The notes under the pieces were generated by a model that worked only from the letters and a program-made list of their open reading frames with translations, did no database searches and had not been told where the DNA came from. Positions 1 through 11,469 of a stretch of DNA of 64,000 nucleotides are shown here, piece by piece. The stretch's first letter is position 1, and each line of letters starts with the position of its first letter. Both the position numbers and the translations under genes were made by a program. This stretch comes from Cupriavidus sp. WKF15 (GTDB lineage: Bacteria > Pseudomonadota > Gammaproteobacteria > Burkholderiales > Burkholderiaceae): assembly GCF_029278605.1 (NCBI RefSeq), contig NZ_CP119572.1:1-64000 (forward strand), given 5' to 3'.

Positions 1-1029
1 GTGCACGAGCGCTCGCGCCTGAACCCGATCCTGACGTTCGACAACTTCGTCACCGGTAAGGCCAACCAGCTCGCGCGTGCTGCTGCTATTCAAGTGGCCA
101 ACAACCCGGGCAAGTCCTACAACCCGCTGTATCTCTATGGCGGCGTGGGCCTGGGTAAGACGCACTTGATCCACGCCATCGGCAATTTCATGCTGCTGGA
201 GAACCCGCGCGCGCGCATCCGCTACATCCACGCCGAACAGTACGTGTCCGACGTGGTGAAGGCTTACCAGCGCAAGGCGTTCGACGAGTTCAAGCGCTAT
301 TACCACTCGCTCGACCTGCTGCTGATCGACGATATCCAGTTCTTCTCCGGCAAGAACCGCACGCAGGAAGAATTTTTCTACGCGTTCGAGGCACTGATCG
401 CCAACCGGGCGCAGGTGATCATCACCAGCGATACGTACCCGAAGGAGATCACCGGCATCGACGATCGCCTGATCTCGCGTTTCGACTCCGGCCTGACCGT
501 GGCCATCGAGCCGCCCGAGCTGGAAATGCGCGTGGCGATTCTGATGAAGAAGGCCGCCGCCGAGAACGTGGCCGTGCCAGAGGAAGTCGCGTTCTTCGTC
601 GCCAAGCACCTGCGCTCCAACGTGCGCGAGCTCGAAGGCGCGCTGCGCAAGATCCTGGCGTTCTCGAACTTCCACGGCCGCGACATCACCATCGAGGTGA
701 CGCGCGAGGCGCTGAAGGACCTGCTGACGGTGCAGAACCGCCAGATCTCGGTGGAGAACATCCAGAAGACCTGCGCGGACTTCTACAACATCAAGGTCGC
801 CGACATGTACTCGAAGAAGCGGCCTGCGAACATTGCAAGGCCGCGCCAGATCGCGATGTACCTGGCCAAGGAGCTCACGCAGAAGAGCCTGCCCGAGATC
901 GGCGAGCTCTTCGGCGGGCGCGATCACACCACCGTGCTGCACGCGGTGCGCAAGATCGCCGACGAGCGCAGCAAGGACGCGCAGCTCAACCACGAACTGC
1001 ACGTGCTGGAACAGACGCTGAAGGGTTGA
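1..1029 (+). CDS. dnaA: Chromosomal replication initiator DnaA (5' part outside window)
   Basis: DnaA is the AAA+ ATPase that opens oriC. The visible part starts inside the protein, just before the ATPase domain; Walker [10 protein letters not shown] is at residues 47-55 of the fragment, Walker [10 protein letters not shown] near 106-114, and the DnaA box-binding signature [11 protein letters not shown] near 306-316, close to the C-terminus. The GTG at base 1 only happens to be in frame: domains I and II, over 100 residues, should lie upstream of the window. dnaN and gyrB follow on the same strand, the classical origin-proximal order. The identification is certain; only the true start is unknown. 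Confidence 0.97.
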   Translation: MHERSRLNPILTFDNFVTGKANQLARAAAIQVANNPGKSYNPLYLYGGVGLGKTHLIHAIGNFMLLENPRARIRYIHAEQYVSDVVKAYQRKAFDEFKRYYHSLDLLLIDDIQFFSGKNRTQEEFFYAFEALIANRAQVIITSDTYPKEITGIDDRLISRFDSGLTVAIEPPELEMRVAILMKKAAAENVAVPEEVAFFVAKHLRSNVRELEGALRKILAFSNFHGRDITIEVTREALKDLLTVQNRQISVENIQKTCADFYNIKVADMYSKKRPANIARPRQIAMYLAKELTQKSLPEIGELFGGRDHTTVLHAVRKIADERSKDAQLNHELHVLEQTLKG

Positions 1030-1299
1030 GTTTGGTTGGACGCCGGCCCGGAAAACCGGGGCGGCTGGATTTTCAAAGGCCGGCCTTTCGAGGCTGGCAT
1101 ACTGTAGGTCAGGCGTCACAGGGATGGCCTTGGGGCGCCTGTTAAACAACATCGGCTCCGCCGCAAGTCGTGTGCAGTAATGGCCACAGATAAGGCTTTG
1201 CGGTGAGTCGGGACGAAACGCGGAAAGTCCGGCGAAAAAGTGCCGGGCGGGCATCGTGGCTTTTTTGCACAGTCCCTACTTCCGACGGTTTCGCCCCGC

Positions 1300-1329
1300 T
1301 TCACCGCAGCGGCTTATCCTTGGTACAAT
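1300..1329 (+). promoter_or_regulatory. Candidate sigma70 promoter of dnaN
   Basis: TTCACC (1300-1305) and TACAAT (1324-1329) are separated by 18 bp and lie about 85 bp upstream of the dnaN start. They match the -35 consensus with two mismatches and the -10 consensus with one. The dnaA-dnaN gap (1030-1414) holds no gene and no convincing cluster of TTATCCACA boxes; it also has a 14-bp palindrome AAAGGCCGGCCTTT at 1075-1088 of unknown role. Confidence 0.4.
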
Positions 1330-1414
1330 GGCACATTAACTCCTTGATTTCTAAGTGAATTGGAGTTGCCTGGAGTTTGCGGTCGCCGACGACAAACGAC
1401 GAAGGATAAATTCA

Positions 1415-2530
1415 ATGCAATTGGTCAAAACCTCGCGAGACAATCTGCTGCGTCCGCTGCAAATCGTGAGCGGCATCGTGGAGCGCCGCCACACCCTCCC
1501 GATCCTGGCCAACCTGCTGATTCGCAAGTCCGGCTCGAACGTATCCTTCCTCTCGACCGACATCGAGATCCAGATCACCACGCACGCCGAATGCGGCGTG
1601 GGCAATGACAGCGTGGCCACCACCGTGGCCGCACGCAAGCTGCTCGACATCCTGCGCGCCATGCCCGACGGCGACGTCGCCCTGTCGCTCAACGATAAGC
1701 GCATGACCGTGCAATCCGGCAAGAGCCGCTTCGCACTGCAGACGCTGGCCGCCGAAGAATTCCCGACGGTTGCCGAAGCCACCGAATACAACGCCAGCGT
1801 CTCGCTGCCGCAGAAGACCTTCAAGCACCTGCTGGCGATGGTCCACTTCGCCATGGCGCAGCAAGACATCCGTTACTACCTGAACGGCATGCTGCTTGTC
1901 GTCGACGGCAAGAAGGTCATGGCAGTCGCCACGGACGGCCACCGCCTGGCCTACTGCGGCGTGGAGCTGGAAAACGAAGCCGCCGGTGTGGGCTCGCGCC
2001 AGGAAGTCATCATCCCGCGCAAGACCATCCTGGAACTGCAACGCCTGCTCGAAGACAACGACGACCCCGTGCAGGTGCAGCTGGCCGCCAACCAGGTCAA
2101 GTTCAGCTTCGCCAATATCGAGCTGATCTCCAAGCTGGTGGAAGGCAAGTTCCCCGACTTCCAGCGCGTCATTCCCAAGGGCTACAAGAACGCCTTCGCG
2201 ATTGACCGCGTCAGGCTGCAGCAGGCGCTGCAACGCACCGCCATCCTGACGACCGACAAGTTCAAGGGTGTGCGCTGCATCCTGGACACGCACATGATGA
2301 AGATCAGCTCCACCAACGCCGACCAGGAAGAGGCGCAGGAAGAGCTGGAACTCGATTACTCGGGCGACGCGCTCGACATCGGCTTCAACGTGACCTACCT
2401 GCTCGACGTACTCGCCAACCTGAAGAGCGAGCAAGTGCAGGTCAGCCTCGGCGACTCGAATTCGAGCGCGCTGATCACCGTGCCGGATGACGACAACTTC
2501 AAGTACGTCGTCATGCCGATGCGCATCTGA
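1415..2530 (+). CDS. dnaN: DNA polymerase III beta sliding clamp
   Basis: The beta clamp is a ring-shaped dimer that tethers DNA polymerase III to its template. The 371-residue protein starts MQLVKTSRDNLLRPLQ and ends YVVMPMRI, both typical of beta clamps, and its length matches the family. I chose ATG 1415 because GAAGGA lies 8 bases upstream and homology begins there; an in-frame start 60 bases earlier would add residues without family resemblance. It lies between dnaA and gyrB in the usual order. Confidence 0.97.
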   Translation: MQLVKTSRDNLLRPLQIVSGIVERRHTLPILANLLIRKSGSNVSFLSTDIEIQITTHAECGVGNDSVATTVAARKLLDILRAMPDGDVALSLNDKRMTVQSGKSRFALQTLAAEEFPTVAEATEYNASVSLPQKTFKHLLAMVHFAMAQQDIRYYLNGMLLVVDGKKVMAVATDGHRLAYCGVELENEAAGVGSRQEVIIPRKTILELQRLLEDNDDPVQVQLAANQVKFSFANIELISKLVEGKFPDFQRVIPKGYKNAFAIDRVRLQQALQRTAILTTDKFKGVRCILDTHMMKISSTNADQEEAQEELELDYSGDALDIGFNVTYLLDVLANLKSEQVQVSLGDSNSSALITVPDDDNFKYVVMPMRI

Positions 2531-2738
2531 TGTTCCGGTAACAGGACACGCAGACAACGACATACCGGAGCAGCAAACGGCACGCACCGACACCCGAATC
2601 ATTACGGGCAGTCTTCTCGCAGCGGGGGCAGGATCGAAAGTGGTCCGCCCCTTTTGCCGTTTTTAGTAACCGCCTTGCGGAAGCCCCAGGCCTGGCAAAT
2701 TTGCCGACATGGCCGGTTTCCGTATTTGCCGTGAGTAG

Positions 2739-5270
<2,532 letters not shown>

Positions 5271-5306
5271 TACCGGTTGTAGATAGACGCATAACCTGAG
5301 AATCTG

Positions 5307-5339
5307 GGACCCATAAGTTGAGAAATTTATGGGTCCTTT
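5307..5339 (+). terminator. Rho-independent terminator after gyrB
   Basis: A perfect 10-bp stem, GGACCCATAA (5307-5316) with TTATGGGTCC (5327-5336), has a 10-nt loop and a short TTT tail. It lies 37 bp after the gyrB stop. The U-tract is short, so termination may be partial. It also marks the left limit of the accessory island. Confidence 0.55.
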
Positions 5340-5500
5340 GCGTTGATAGCTCATATTTATGAGTGGTTGGCATGCGGACAAAACAAAACGGGGCGGTCGG
5401 GAACCAAAAGATTTAGCGCTGGGATTCGGCTACGGGAGACATCGCTGCGCTCCCGCACTCACCCATCTTTTTACAAATTGAACCAATTGCTGAGACGATG

Positions 5501-5530
5501 CGTCGAGTCGTTGGCTGCAACGACTCGACG
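5501..5530. promoter_or_regulatory. Perfect inverted repeat upstream of the PRTase/DprA cluster
   Basis: CGTCGAGTCGTTG (5501-5513) and CAACGACTCGACG (5518-5530) pair perfectly over 13 bp around a 4-nt loop. No T-run follows, so it is not a simple terminator. It sits 38 bp before the likely ATG of the first gene, where an operator or leader hairpin would be expected. Apart from this hairpin, 5340-5568 shows nothing I recognise. Confidence 0.45.
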
Positions 5531-5568
5531 TGGCTCCGCGCGTTCACTCAATAGAGCGAGACCTCTAT

Positions 5569-6702
5569 ATGCAAATGCTGCTGACATCTCCCGACTCTGT
5601 TTTGGTCTCGGGGGCGCCCCACCCGGCTATTGTCAAAGTGCTGGCTGACTTCGCGGCGGCGGGAAACCCGGTCGCACTTTTGTCGAACCACACGGAGCCG
5701 GTTTGGTTCAAGCAAGCGTTTGCGGACACTGCGGTTCAATTCCTTCGCAGCCCCAGGAGACAAGATGGAGGGGTGGTCTCGCATAATGCTAAGCACTTCA
5801 ATTTGCAAAATCACGACGTGCTGGTTCTCGCCTCGAAGCTGGAAGACATCCAGATGGCGAAGAACGGTCATGCGGTGGTGATTGGCGCTGGGTGGTCAAA
5901 CAATAAGTACGTTGCAGATTTGGGCATTCGAGCCGCGAATCCTACTGAGCTTGCACAAGTCATCGCGTTGACTGCGGGATGGCAGGGGCAATGGTGGTAC
6001 CAAGGCAACACACCGGGCTACAGCGTGCACGTCCTGGCGGACCTGTCGCAGATGGGCAAGGGAATCGACCAGCAGGTTTTTGCAGGAAAAATCAAACAGA
6101 CTGTCAAAAACGGAGGCGTTCACCTGAATGCGCTGCTCGCAGTGACCGCACGGTCTATGTTGTTTATGGGGGCCGGTGGCGTCCCAGACCTCCTCTGGGG
6201 CGTCTATCCATCATCCAGCAGCGACAACTCTGACAACGAGACGCTTAGCGACTTCACCCATCGACTGCGCACGACGGCTTCGCGCGTTCGAAATGCGGAG
6301 CGCGGTCAGCCTCTGTTCATTCGACATACTCCTTCGGCCAAACGGTCCAGTGGCAGCTTCAGTGGAGATAGGCGGGACCCGACGGGGCAGGTCACAACCA
6401 TTCACTTGAATCCGTTCTACGCTAGTAAGCTTCGCGGGAAGAACGTGGTGGTGGTCGATGACTGCACAACGTATGGCGTTTCCTTCGGTGTGGCCGCAGC
6501 CTTCCTGCGTAAGGCGGGAGCCGCGTCGGTTACCGGTATCGCTTTGGGCAAGTTTGGAAACCAGCTTAGTGCCTATCAAATTGAGCTGAAGACTGACCCA
6601 TTCGCTCCAGTGCAAGCCTCGGACTTCATCGGGTCGTCCAGTCCGTTTCCCGGTGCCACCAATTTCGTAAGCCAAGCCGCGTTGACATCGCTGTTGACAT
6701 AA
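5569..6702 (+). CDS. HAD-like / phosphoribosyltransferase two-domain protein
   Basis: About 377 residues. The N-terminal 130 residues look like a HAD fold (VALLSNH resembles HAD motif II), but the nucleophile DxD motif is not recognisable, so this half may be catalytically dead. The C-terminal half has a type I phosphoribosyltransferase PRPP loop, VVVVDDCTTYGVS, near residues 291-303. Such enzymes join or release bases from PRPP. I prefer ATG 5569; a GTG at 5530 falls inside the upstream hairpin. The gene is followed 65 bp later by a second HAD-PRTase protein and then by a DprA-like gene, so all three probably form one operon. The substrate is unknown. Confidence 0.75.
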   Translation: MQMLLTSPDSVLVSGAPHPAIVKVLADFAAAGNPVALLSNHTEPVWFKQAFADTAVQFLRSPRRQDGGVVSHNAKHFNLQNHDVLVLASKLEDIQMAKNGHAVVIGAGWSNNKYVADLGIRAANPTELAQVIALTAGWQGQWWYQGNTPGYSVHVLADLSQMGKGIDQQVFAGKIKQTVKNGGVHLNALLAVTARSMLFMGAGGVPDLLWGVYPSSSSDNSDNETLSDFTHRLRTTASRVRNAERGQPLFIRHTPSAKRSSGSFSGDRRDPTGQVTTIHLNPFYASKLRGKNVVVVDDCTTYGVSFGVAAAFLRKAGAASVTGIALGKFGNQLSAYQIELKTDPFAPVQASDFIGSSSPFPGATNFVSQAALTSLLT

Positions 6703-6767
6703 GGCCGTGCAGACGGCGTGCCGTTCAATTCAGAAATTCGAGAACTACACCACGCGTGGAGACCAAG

Positions 6768-8237
6768 ATGGCCAACGTTGTTTTGTTCGATTTCGACAGT
6801 ACTTTGGTGAAAACGCGGTCGGTCCGGGAGATACGGGAGTCTATCGAATACGATTTGCTCACACCGGAGACGATGGCCCAGGTCGCGCCGTATCGTCCCG
6901 TTCCGGAGCTTATTAGGGAGCTGAAGGAGCGAGGTGTCCTGCTCGGGATTGTGTCCAATGCAGGACGAGGCTACATCGACCGCATTCTTGCCCATTTGGA
7001 GATGCGGAACGACTTTGACGTGGTTGTTACTTACTCCGACGTTAAGCGCGCTGGCAAGGAGCCAAAGCCGGCGCCTGATGGAATCTTGCTTGCGCTCGAG
7101 CAGCTTGGTGAGGAGTCGGGCCCCCACGTTCTTTATGTCGGTGACGAGTACATCGACATCATCGCCGCGTACAACGCTGGGGTTACGCCCATCGTTCCAA
7201 CCTGGGCGTCGCGCGAAACCGTCTCGACGGCGCCAGCGGCAGCCTTGTCGTCGCGAGACCTGATTGACTACTTTGATGACCCAAGCGACTTCCGATTATT
7301 TGCGGAGCGCGCTGCGGAGCATCAGTCTATTAATTTCCACCGTGGTGCGACCTATTTCCTGCCTCTCGACCTCTCCGGCAATGTGGTAACCGTTGGCGAA
7401 CAACTGCGGATTCTGTGTCTCGGCCGCTACTACAGCCAGAAGGCAGTGGTTACGGCCTCGCTCCACGAGGCGCATGCGCTATCACAAGACATCGTGCGCA
7501 AAGAGAGTATCCCGCAGTTTGAGCTTCAGCCGTATTGGGTCGACGTTGTGTTGCACGTCCTCCGACGAGGACCTGAATATCTGTTCCACAACGAGCATCC
7601 TTTTGACCTAATCACTGTCGTACCGGGAAAGGCCGGTGGCCACCCGCGCTTGGAGAATTTCCTTCGCCGCGTTCAGCAAGCTGCCGGGCCAGAGTTCGCC
7701 GGGGTGAGCTTTGATGCATCGCTGCTGCGGTATGTCGACGATGCGCTGAAGCAGAAGACTCTCTCAGCCGACCAGCGGGCGGCAGAAGCTAAACGGGCGC
7801 TCCAGCTCGCAGGTGGTGCGGCCGAGCGCATTCGCGGCCGGCATGTTCTCGTAATCGACGACGTAGTAACGACCGGGTCAACTATCGCGCGCTCAATCGA
7901 CCTGCTGGAAACAGCCGGGGCCGCCTCGGTGACCGGGTTGGCTTTTGCGAAAACGGTGAGCGTTCAGCAGGATGACAAAAACTGCCCGCGATGCACTCGA
8001 CCGATGCGGCTTCGGCGCAATCAGGCCGATGGCAGTCATTTCTGGGGCTGCTCCGGGTACTTTGCGGACGAGGAAGACGAGCGATGCACCTACACGGAGG
8101 ACATGCATCCGAAATTCTGCGGAGTCTGCAACAGACCCATGGTCCGCCGTACCAACAGGCAGAATGGCAACCGGTTTTGGGGCTGCACCGGATACAATCA
8201 GACACCGTCCTGCAACTACACTGAAGACATCCAATAG
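6768..8237 (+). CDS. HAD phosphatase / ComF-like PRTase with two C-terminal zinc ribbons
   Basis: 489 residues with three parts. Residues 1-170 form an intact HAD phosphatase: DFDST nucleophile motif at 8-12, VSNAG as motif II, KPAP lysine motif III, and GDEYID near 125 as motif IV. A phosphoribosyltransferase follows with a ComF-like VVPGKAG stretch and PRPP loop VIDDVVTTGST near 361-372. The C-terminus, from about 405, holds two four-cysteine topoisomerase-type zinc ribbons (CPRC...C, CGVC...C), suggesting nucleic acid contact. Start ATG 6768 has GGAG 6 bases upstream. The stop overlaps the next gene's GTG (TAGTG), so translation is coupled to the DprA-like gene. Confidence 0.82.
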   Translation: MANVVLFDFDSTLVKTRSVREIRESIEYDLLTPETMAQVAPYRPVPELIRELKERGVLLGIVSNAGRGYIDRILAHLEMRNDFDVVVTYSDVKRAGKEPKPAPDGILLALEQLGEESGPHVLYVGDEYIDIIAAYNAGVTPIVPTWASRETVSTAPAAALSSRDLIDYFDDPSDFRLFAERAAEHQSINFHRGATYFLPLDLSGNVVTVGEQLRILCLGRYYSQKAVVTASLHEAHALSQDIVRKESIPQFELQPYWVDVVLHVLRRGPEYLFHNEHPFDLITVVPGKAGGHPRLENFLRRVQQAAGPEFAGVSFDASLLRYVDDALKQKTLSADQRAAEAKRALQLAGGAAERIRGRHVLVIDDVVTTGSTIARSIDLLETAGAASVTGLAFAKTVSVQQDDKNCPRCTRPMRLRRNQADGSHFWGCSGYFADEEDERCTYTEDMHPKFCGVCNRPMVRRTNRQNGNRFWGCTGYNQTPSCNYTEDIQ

Positions 8238-9184
8238 TGGCTGTATCTGACTACACAATTCGTGTACTGATTGCGAGCAAGGTGAAGGGAGTGGGCCGGA
8301 AAACCCTCCAAGCTTTAACCATGGAACCGCTGTTTTTCCAGGTTAAGCTAGAGGAGTTGGCTGAAACCTTCCCTGAACTCGCGCTGCTGCAGCCTGCAAG
8401 CCTGACCTATGAGACGGCAGTTAAGGCGGCGGAGGATGACCTTCGGCAAGCGTCAGAACGTGGTCACACCATCTTGAGTCCGTTGGACTCGGGCTATCCG
8501 CGACTTCTAGCCGCAACGGAAGACAGACCTGCGCTCCTATATGTCGCAGGGGACCCGGCGCGATTCTCCACGAAGGCTATTGCGGTCATCGGCACACGAG
8601 AGCCATCGAAGCATGGAATTGAAACTGCTCGGCGAATCACTCAGTACTTTGGGAACGCCGGATGGCAAATAGTTAGTGGGCTTGCGCTCGGTCTTGATTC
8701 GGTTGCCCACAAAGAGGCTCTGAACCACGATGGCTCGACGGTGGCTGCTATGGCTCACGGACTAGACTCAGTCTATCCGAAATCGAATGCTGCTCTTGCT
8801 GACGCCATCGTGGAGAAGGGCGGCCTTTTAGTATCAGAGTATGGCTACGGGACACCCGCGTTCTCTGGCCAGTTTGTAGAAAGAGATAGGATTCAAGCGG
8901 CTCTTTCGAAGGCCGTGGTGATGGCGCAGTCTGACAGGGGCGGTGGTAGCCTGCATGCAAGCCGCGCCGCACTCCGATACCGGCGATTCCTGATAGTTCC
9001 AGTCGCAACGCGTGCAGACATTGCAAGTGGATATGAGAAAGCGCGCGGCAACATTGCATTGACCACCGGCAGTGTCACCGAGAAGCTCTCAATACTCAAA
9101 TGCCAAGAGTCAGATTTGGAGCGCCTTATTGTTCTTCGGTCAAAAAACGACTACGAAGCGATTGAGGCCGCACTTCTGATGTAG
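8237..9184 (+). CDS. DprA/Smf-like SLOG-fold protein
   Basis: 315 residues. The Rossmann-like SLOG core starts with VIGTREPSKHG near residue 117, then SGLALGLDSVAH, a YPKSN segment and a LVSEYGYGT segment, all DprA landmarks. The usual RNR is RDR here and the SGSL segment is GGGSL. Housekeeping DprA loads RecA on incoming single strands during transformation; this copy lies in an island, coupled to PRTase genes, so it is probably a specialised paralog. SLOG domains are also known as nucleotide-derivative sensors or hydrolases in conflict systems. The GTG start overlaps the preceding stop by one base. Confidence 0.85.
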   Translation: MAVSDYTIRVLIASKVKGVGRKTLQALTMEPLFFQVKLEELAETFPELALLQPASLTYETAVKAAEDDLRQASERGHTILSPLDSGYPRLLAATEDRPALLYVAGDPARFSTKAIAVIGTREPSKHGIETARRITQYFGNAGWQIVSGLALGLDSVAHKEALNHDGSTVAAMAHGLDSVYPKSNAALADAIVEKGGLLVSEYGYGTPAFSGQFVERDRIQAALSKAVVMAQSDRGGGSLHASRAALRYRRFLIVPVATRADIASGYEKARGNIALTTGSVTEKLSILKCQESDLERLIVLRSKNDYEAIEAALLM

Positions 9185-9254
9185 TACTCGAGTTGGCAAA
9201 TTAATCCAGCAATTCACCAAGGGCTGGGTTGTTTGCATACATTGTGCGTACGCG

Positions 9255-9443
9255 CTATCGATAGCACCTCACATAGCTGCCGTGCTCGTTGTATCGCCAC
9301 TCGAATGCATTTGGGTCGAATCCAACATCAAACATTTTCACATCGAGATAAACAAGAACGAGGACCTCGCCGGGGCGTGAGGTAGTGGCGTGTTCGTAGA
9401 CTTCATATCGGCTGGCGTCGTCGTTTGAAAACCAGACTTCCAC
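9255..9443 (-). CDS. Small hypothetical protein
   Basis: 62 residues beginning MEVWFSNDDASRYEVYEHA and ending YVRCYR. The acidic and aromatic composition looks like a folded protein rather than a reverse-frame shadow, and no larger gene overlaps it. I do not recognise the family. It is convergent with the DprA-like gene. The rest of 9185-9860 shows nothing I can assign. Confidence 0.35.
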   Translation of the reverse strand: MEVWFSNDDASRYEVYEHATTSRPGEVLVLVYLDVKMFDVGFDPNAFEWRYNEHGSYVRCYR

Positions 9444-9860
9444 CGGCTACAGTCCCGAGCATCGCTGTTGCCTGGCACCCGCGACGAGGTCATGCGCAAA
9501 GCTGTCGTCATCAAGTTTTTCTCTAAGATGCCATTACCAATACCAACTGAAAGACCGGGGAGTATCACTGTCACCGCGGCGGTGGTGGGCGAGCCCCCGC
9601 GCCTTCATAGAGCCAAGGCCTGGCCGGCACATCGTCAGGTAAGCCATCCGACTCCTTAGCTGCCCTACCGCGTGCCGCCAGGGTGAGGGGCCATCCCACT
9701 CACCGTCCTCTCACCCCAGCCAAGATGATAAAGCGCCCTAAACAACACTTTGTGTCCTTCGTATAAGAATAAAGCGACATTGAACAACGATTTTTTCTTG
9801 CTGGATAACGTTATCCGTTGGTACCATTCGACGATGGTTTGTTGGCAGGAAACCCCGCGT

Positions 9861-10184
9861 ATGTCGGCCACCGTAAAGGAAACAACGCTGCGCGAACTGG
9901 TCATGTCCGGAACCGTCGCTGGTGCCTGCGCTGTCGGGCATCAGGGCGGGTATGCGATTGAAGTTCAGTGTGGCTCATCAGTCAGAACGCTCGCGACGAG
10001 CCGCGGCGACGTTCGCCTGTTCACTCTCGAGCGTGCTAGCGCATTTCTGACGACGCTGGGAATAACCCGATTCGAAGTCGACGCTACCCAATATCAGCCC
10101 GGGCGGCTCCGTAAGCCCAGGCCGGACCGCGCTGAAGCATTGCGAAGAACCCGTACACGTCCAATACAAGAACCTTTGCTCTGA
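9861..10184 (+). CDS. Small ParC-like partition/stability-associated protein
   Basis: 107 residues. The pattern TLRELV...AVGHQGGYAIEV, a GDVRLF segment, FEVDATQYQPGR and PRPDRAEALRRTR resembles small proteins often annotated as ParC-type plasmid stability proteins on beta-proteobacterial plasmids and islands. The annotation is from family memory and its biochemical role is not established. AGGA lies 10 bases before ATG 9861. It ends 7 bp before the methyltransferase start, so it is probably co-transcribed with the restriction-modification genes. Confidence 0.5.
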   Translation: MSATVKETTLRELVMSGTVAGACAVGHQGGYAIEVQCGSSVRTLATSRGDVRLFTLERASAFLTTLGITRFEVDATQYQPGRLRKPRPDRAEALRRTRTRPIQEPLL

Positions 10185-10191
10185 GAAAACT

Positions 10192-11469
10192 ATGGCGAAG
10201 AAACCTGCAAAGTCACGTCTAACCCTACTCGAAGGAGGCGCCGGCGCTCCTCCCGCCGGACCGGCTCTTACCTCCATTGACCTTTTCTGCGGCGCGGGCG
10301 GGATTGCCGAGGGGTTTCGTCAGGCCGGGTATCACTGTCTCTATGGTAACGACGTTATGCCGGAGGCGATTGAAACCTTTGGAGCCAACCATCCTCAGGC
10401 CATTGCCGATTGCCGCTCGGTAGAGAACGTAGACCCGGCAGAAATCCGCGCCAAGCTGGGCCTTGCAAAAGGCGAACTTGACGTGCTCGTGGGAGGCCCG
10501 CCGTGCCAAGGTTTCTCAATCAACGCACCTGAACGGTTCCTCAGCGACCCCCGGAACAAGCTCTTCAGGCACTACGAGCGTTTTTTGGAGGAATTTGAGC
10601 CGAAGACCTTTGTATTCGAGAATGTGCCAGGCCTTCTTTCGCTCGCCGACGGAAAAGTATTCCGCCAGATTGTTCGCGTTTTTTCCCAGCTCGGCTACAA
10701 CGTTTCCGCCAAGATTCTTTTTGCTGCGCACTATGGTGTTCCACAGGAGCGTTGGCGGCTAATCCTGCTAGGCTCAAAGTTTTCGGAAGTCGAGCACCCT
10801 CTCCCGACTCACTTTGCCACAGGCCGCGCGAACTTTCGTGGCGGGAACACAATGACGTTCCAGCTTGGCGACTCTGATAGGGAGAAACTGCTGCCGGCCG
10901 TTACTGTTTCGGAAGCAATTGGAGACCTGCCGCGGATTGGGATGGGCGAGGGGTCTGAAGAGGTCGGGTATACGGTGCCCTCGCATAGTGACTACTCGCG
11001 CATGATGCGAAACCCGGAGGCGCTTACTTTCAATCACTATGCGGCGAAGCTATCCAAGCAAAACGCCGAGCGTATGAAGTATGTTAAGCCAGGTGGTTCG
11101 TGGCGGGACATCCCACATGATTTGCTGCCCAAGGGTATGCAGCGAGCCCGCAAGTCTGACCATACAAAGCGATATGGCAGGCTGAAGCCGGATGGCTTAT
11201 CTGGTACCGTACTGACAAAGTGTGACCCGCATTGGGGCACCGTCTTTTTGCCCGACCAAGACCGTGCACTGACCGTACGTGAAGCAGCAAGATTCCAGTC
11301 GTTCCCAGACTCGTACAAGTTCTTGGGCTCGCGCGTGTCTCAATACGAACAGGTGGGTAATGCCGTACCAGTGCTGATGGCCCGCGCAATCGCGCAGGTG
11401 CTACGCGAACATTTGGTCTTGCAGGCATCTGCCGATGAATCGCAAATGAAGGAAGTTGCTCATGGCTAG
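10192..11469 (+). CDS. DNA (cytosine-5) methyltransferase of a type II R-M system
   Basis: 425 residues that transfer a methyl group from S-adenosylmethionine to cytosine C5. All main motifs are visible: motif I SIDLFCGAGG near 27-36, catalytic motif IV GGPPCQGFS near 101-109, motif VI FVFENV near 139-144, motif VIII-like QERWRL, and C-terminal motifs IX-X ending YEQVGNAVPVLMARAIA. The target recognition domain lies between about 230 and 360. The stop overlaps the start of a NotI-like nuclease, which pairs them as an R-M system, and a Vsr gene lies close by to repair deaminated 5-methylcytosine. Confidence 0.95.
   Translation: MAKKPAKSRLTLLEGGAGAPPAGPALTSIDLFCGAGGIAEGFRQAGYHCLYGNDVMPEAIETFGANHPQAIADCRSVENVDPAEIRAKLGLAKGELDVLVGGPPCQGFSINAPERFLSDPRNKLFRHYERFLEEFEPKTFVFENVPGLLSLADGKVFRQIVRVFSQLGYNVSAKILFAAHYGVPQERWRLILLGSKFSEVEHPLPTHFATGRANFRGGNTMTFQLGDSDREKLLPAVTVSEAIGDLPRIGMGEGSEEVGYTVPSHSDYSRMMRNPEALTFNHYAAKLSKQNAERMKYVKPGGSWRDIPHDLLPKGMQRARKSDHTKRYGRLKPDGLSGTVLTKCDPHWGTVFLPDQDRALTVREAARFQSFPDSYKFLGSRVSQYEQVGNAVPVLMARAIAQVLREHLVLQASADESQMKEVAHG

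Noticed and set aside
1075..1350. Possible DnaA boxes or oriC between dnaA and dnaN
   Set aside because: Only poor matches such as TTATCCTTG at 1314; no cluster and no AT-rich unwinding element, so the origin more likely lies upstream of dnaA.
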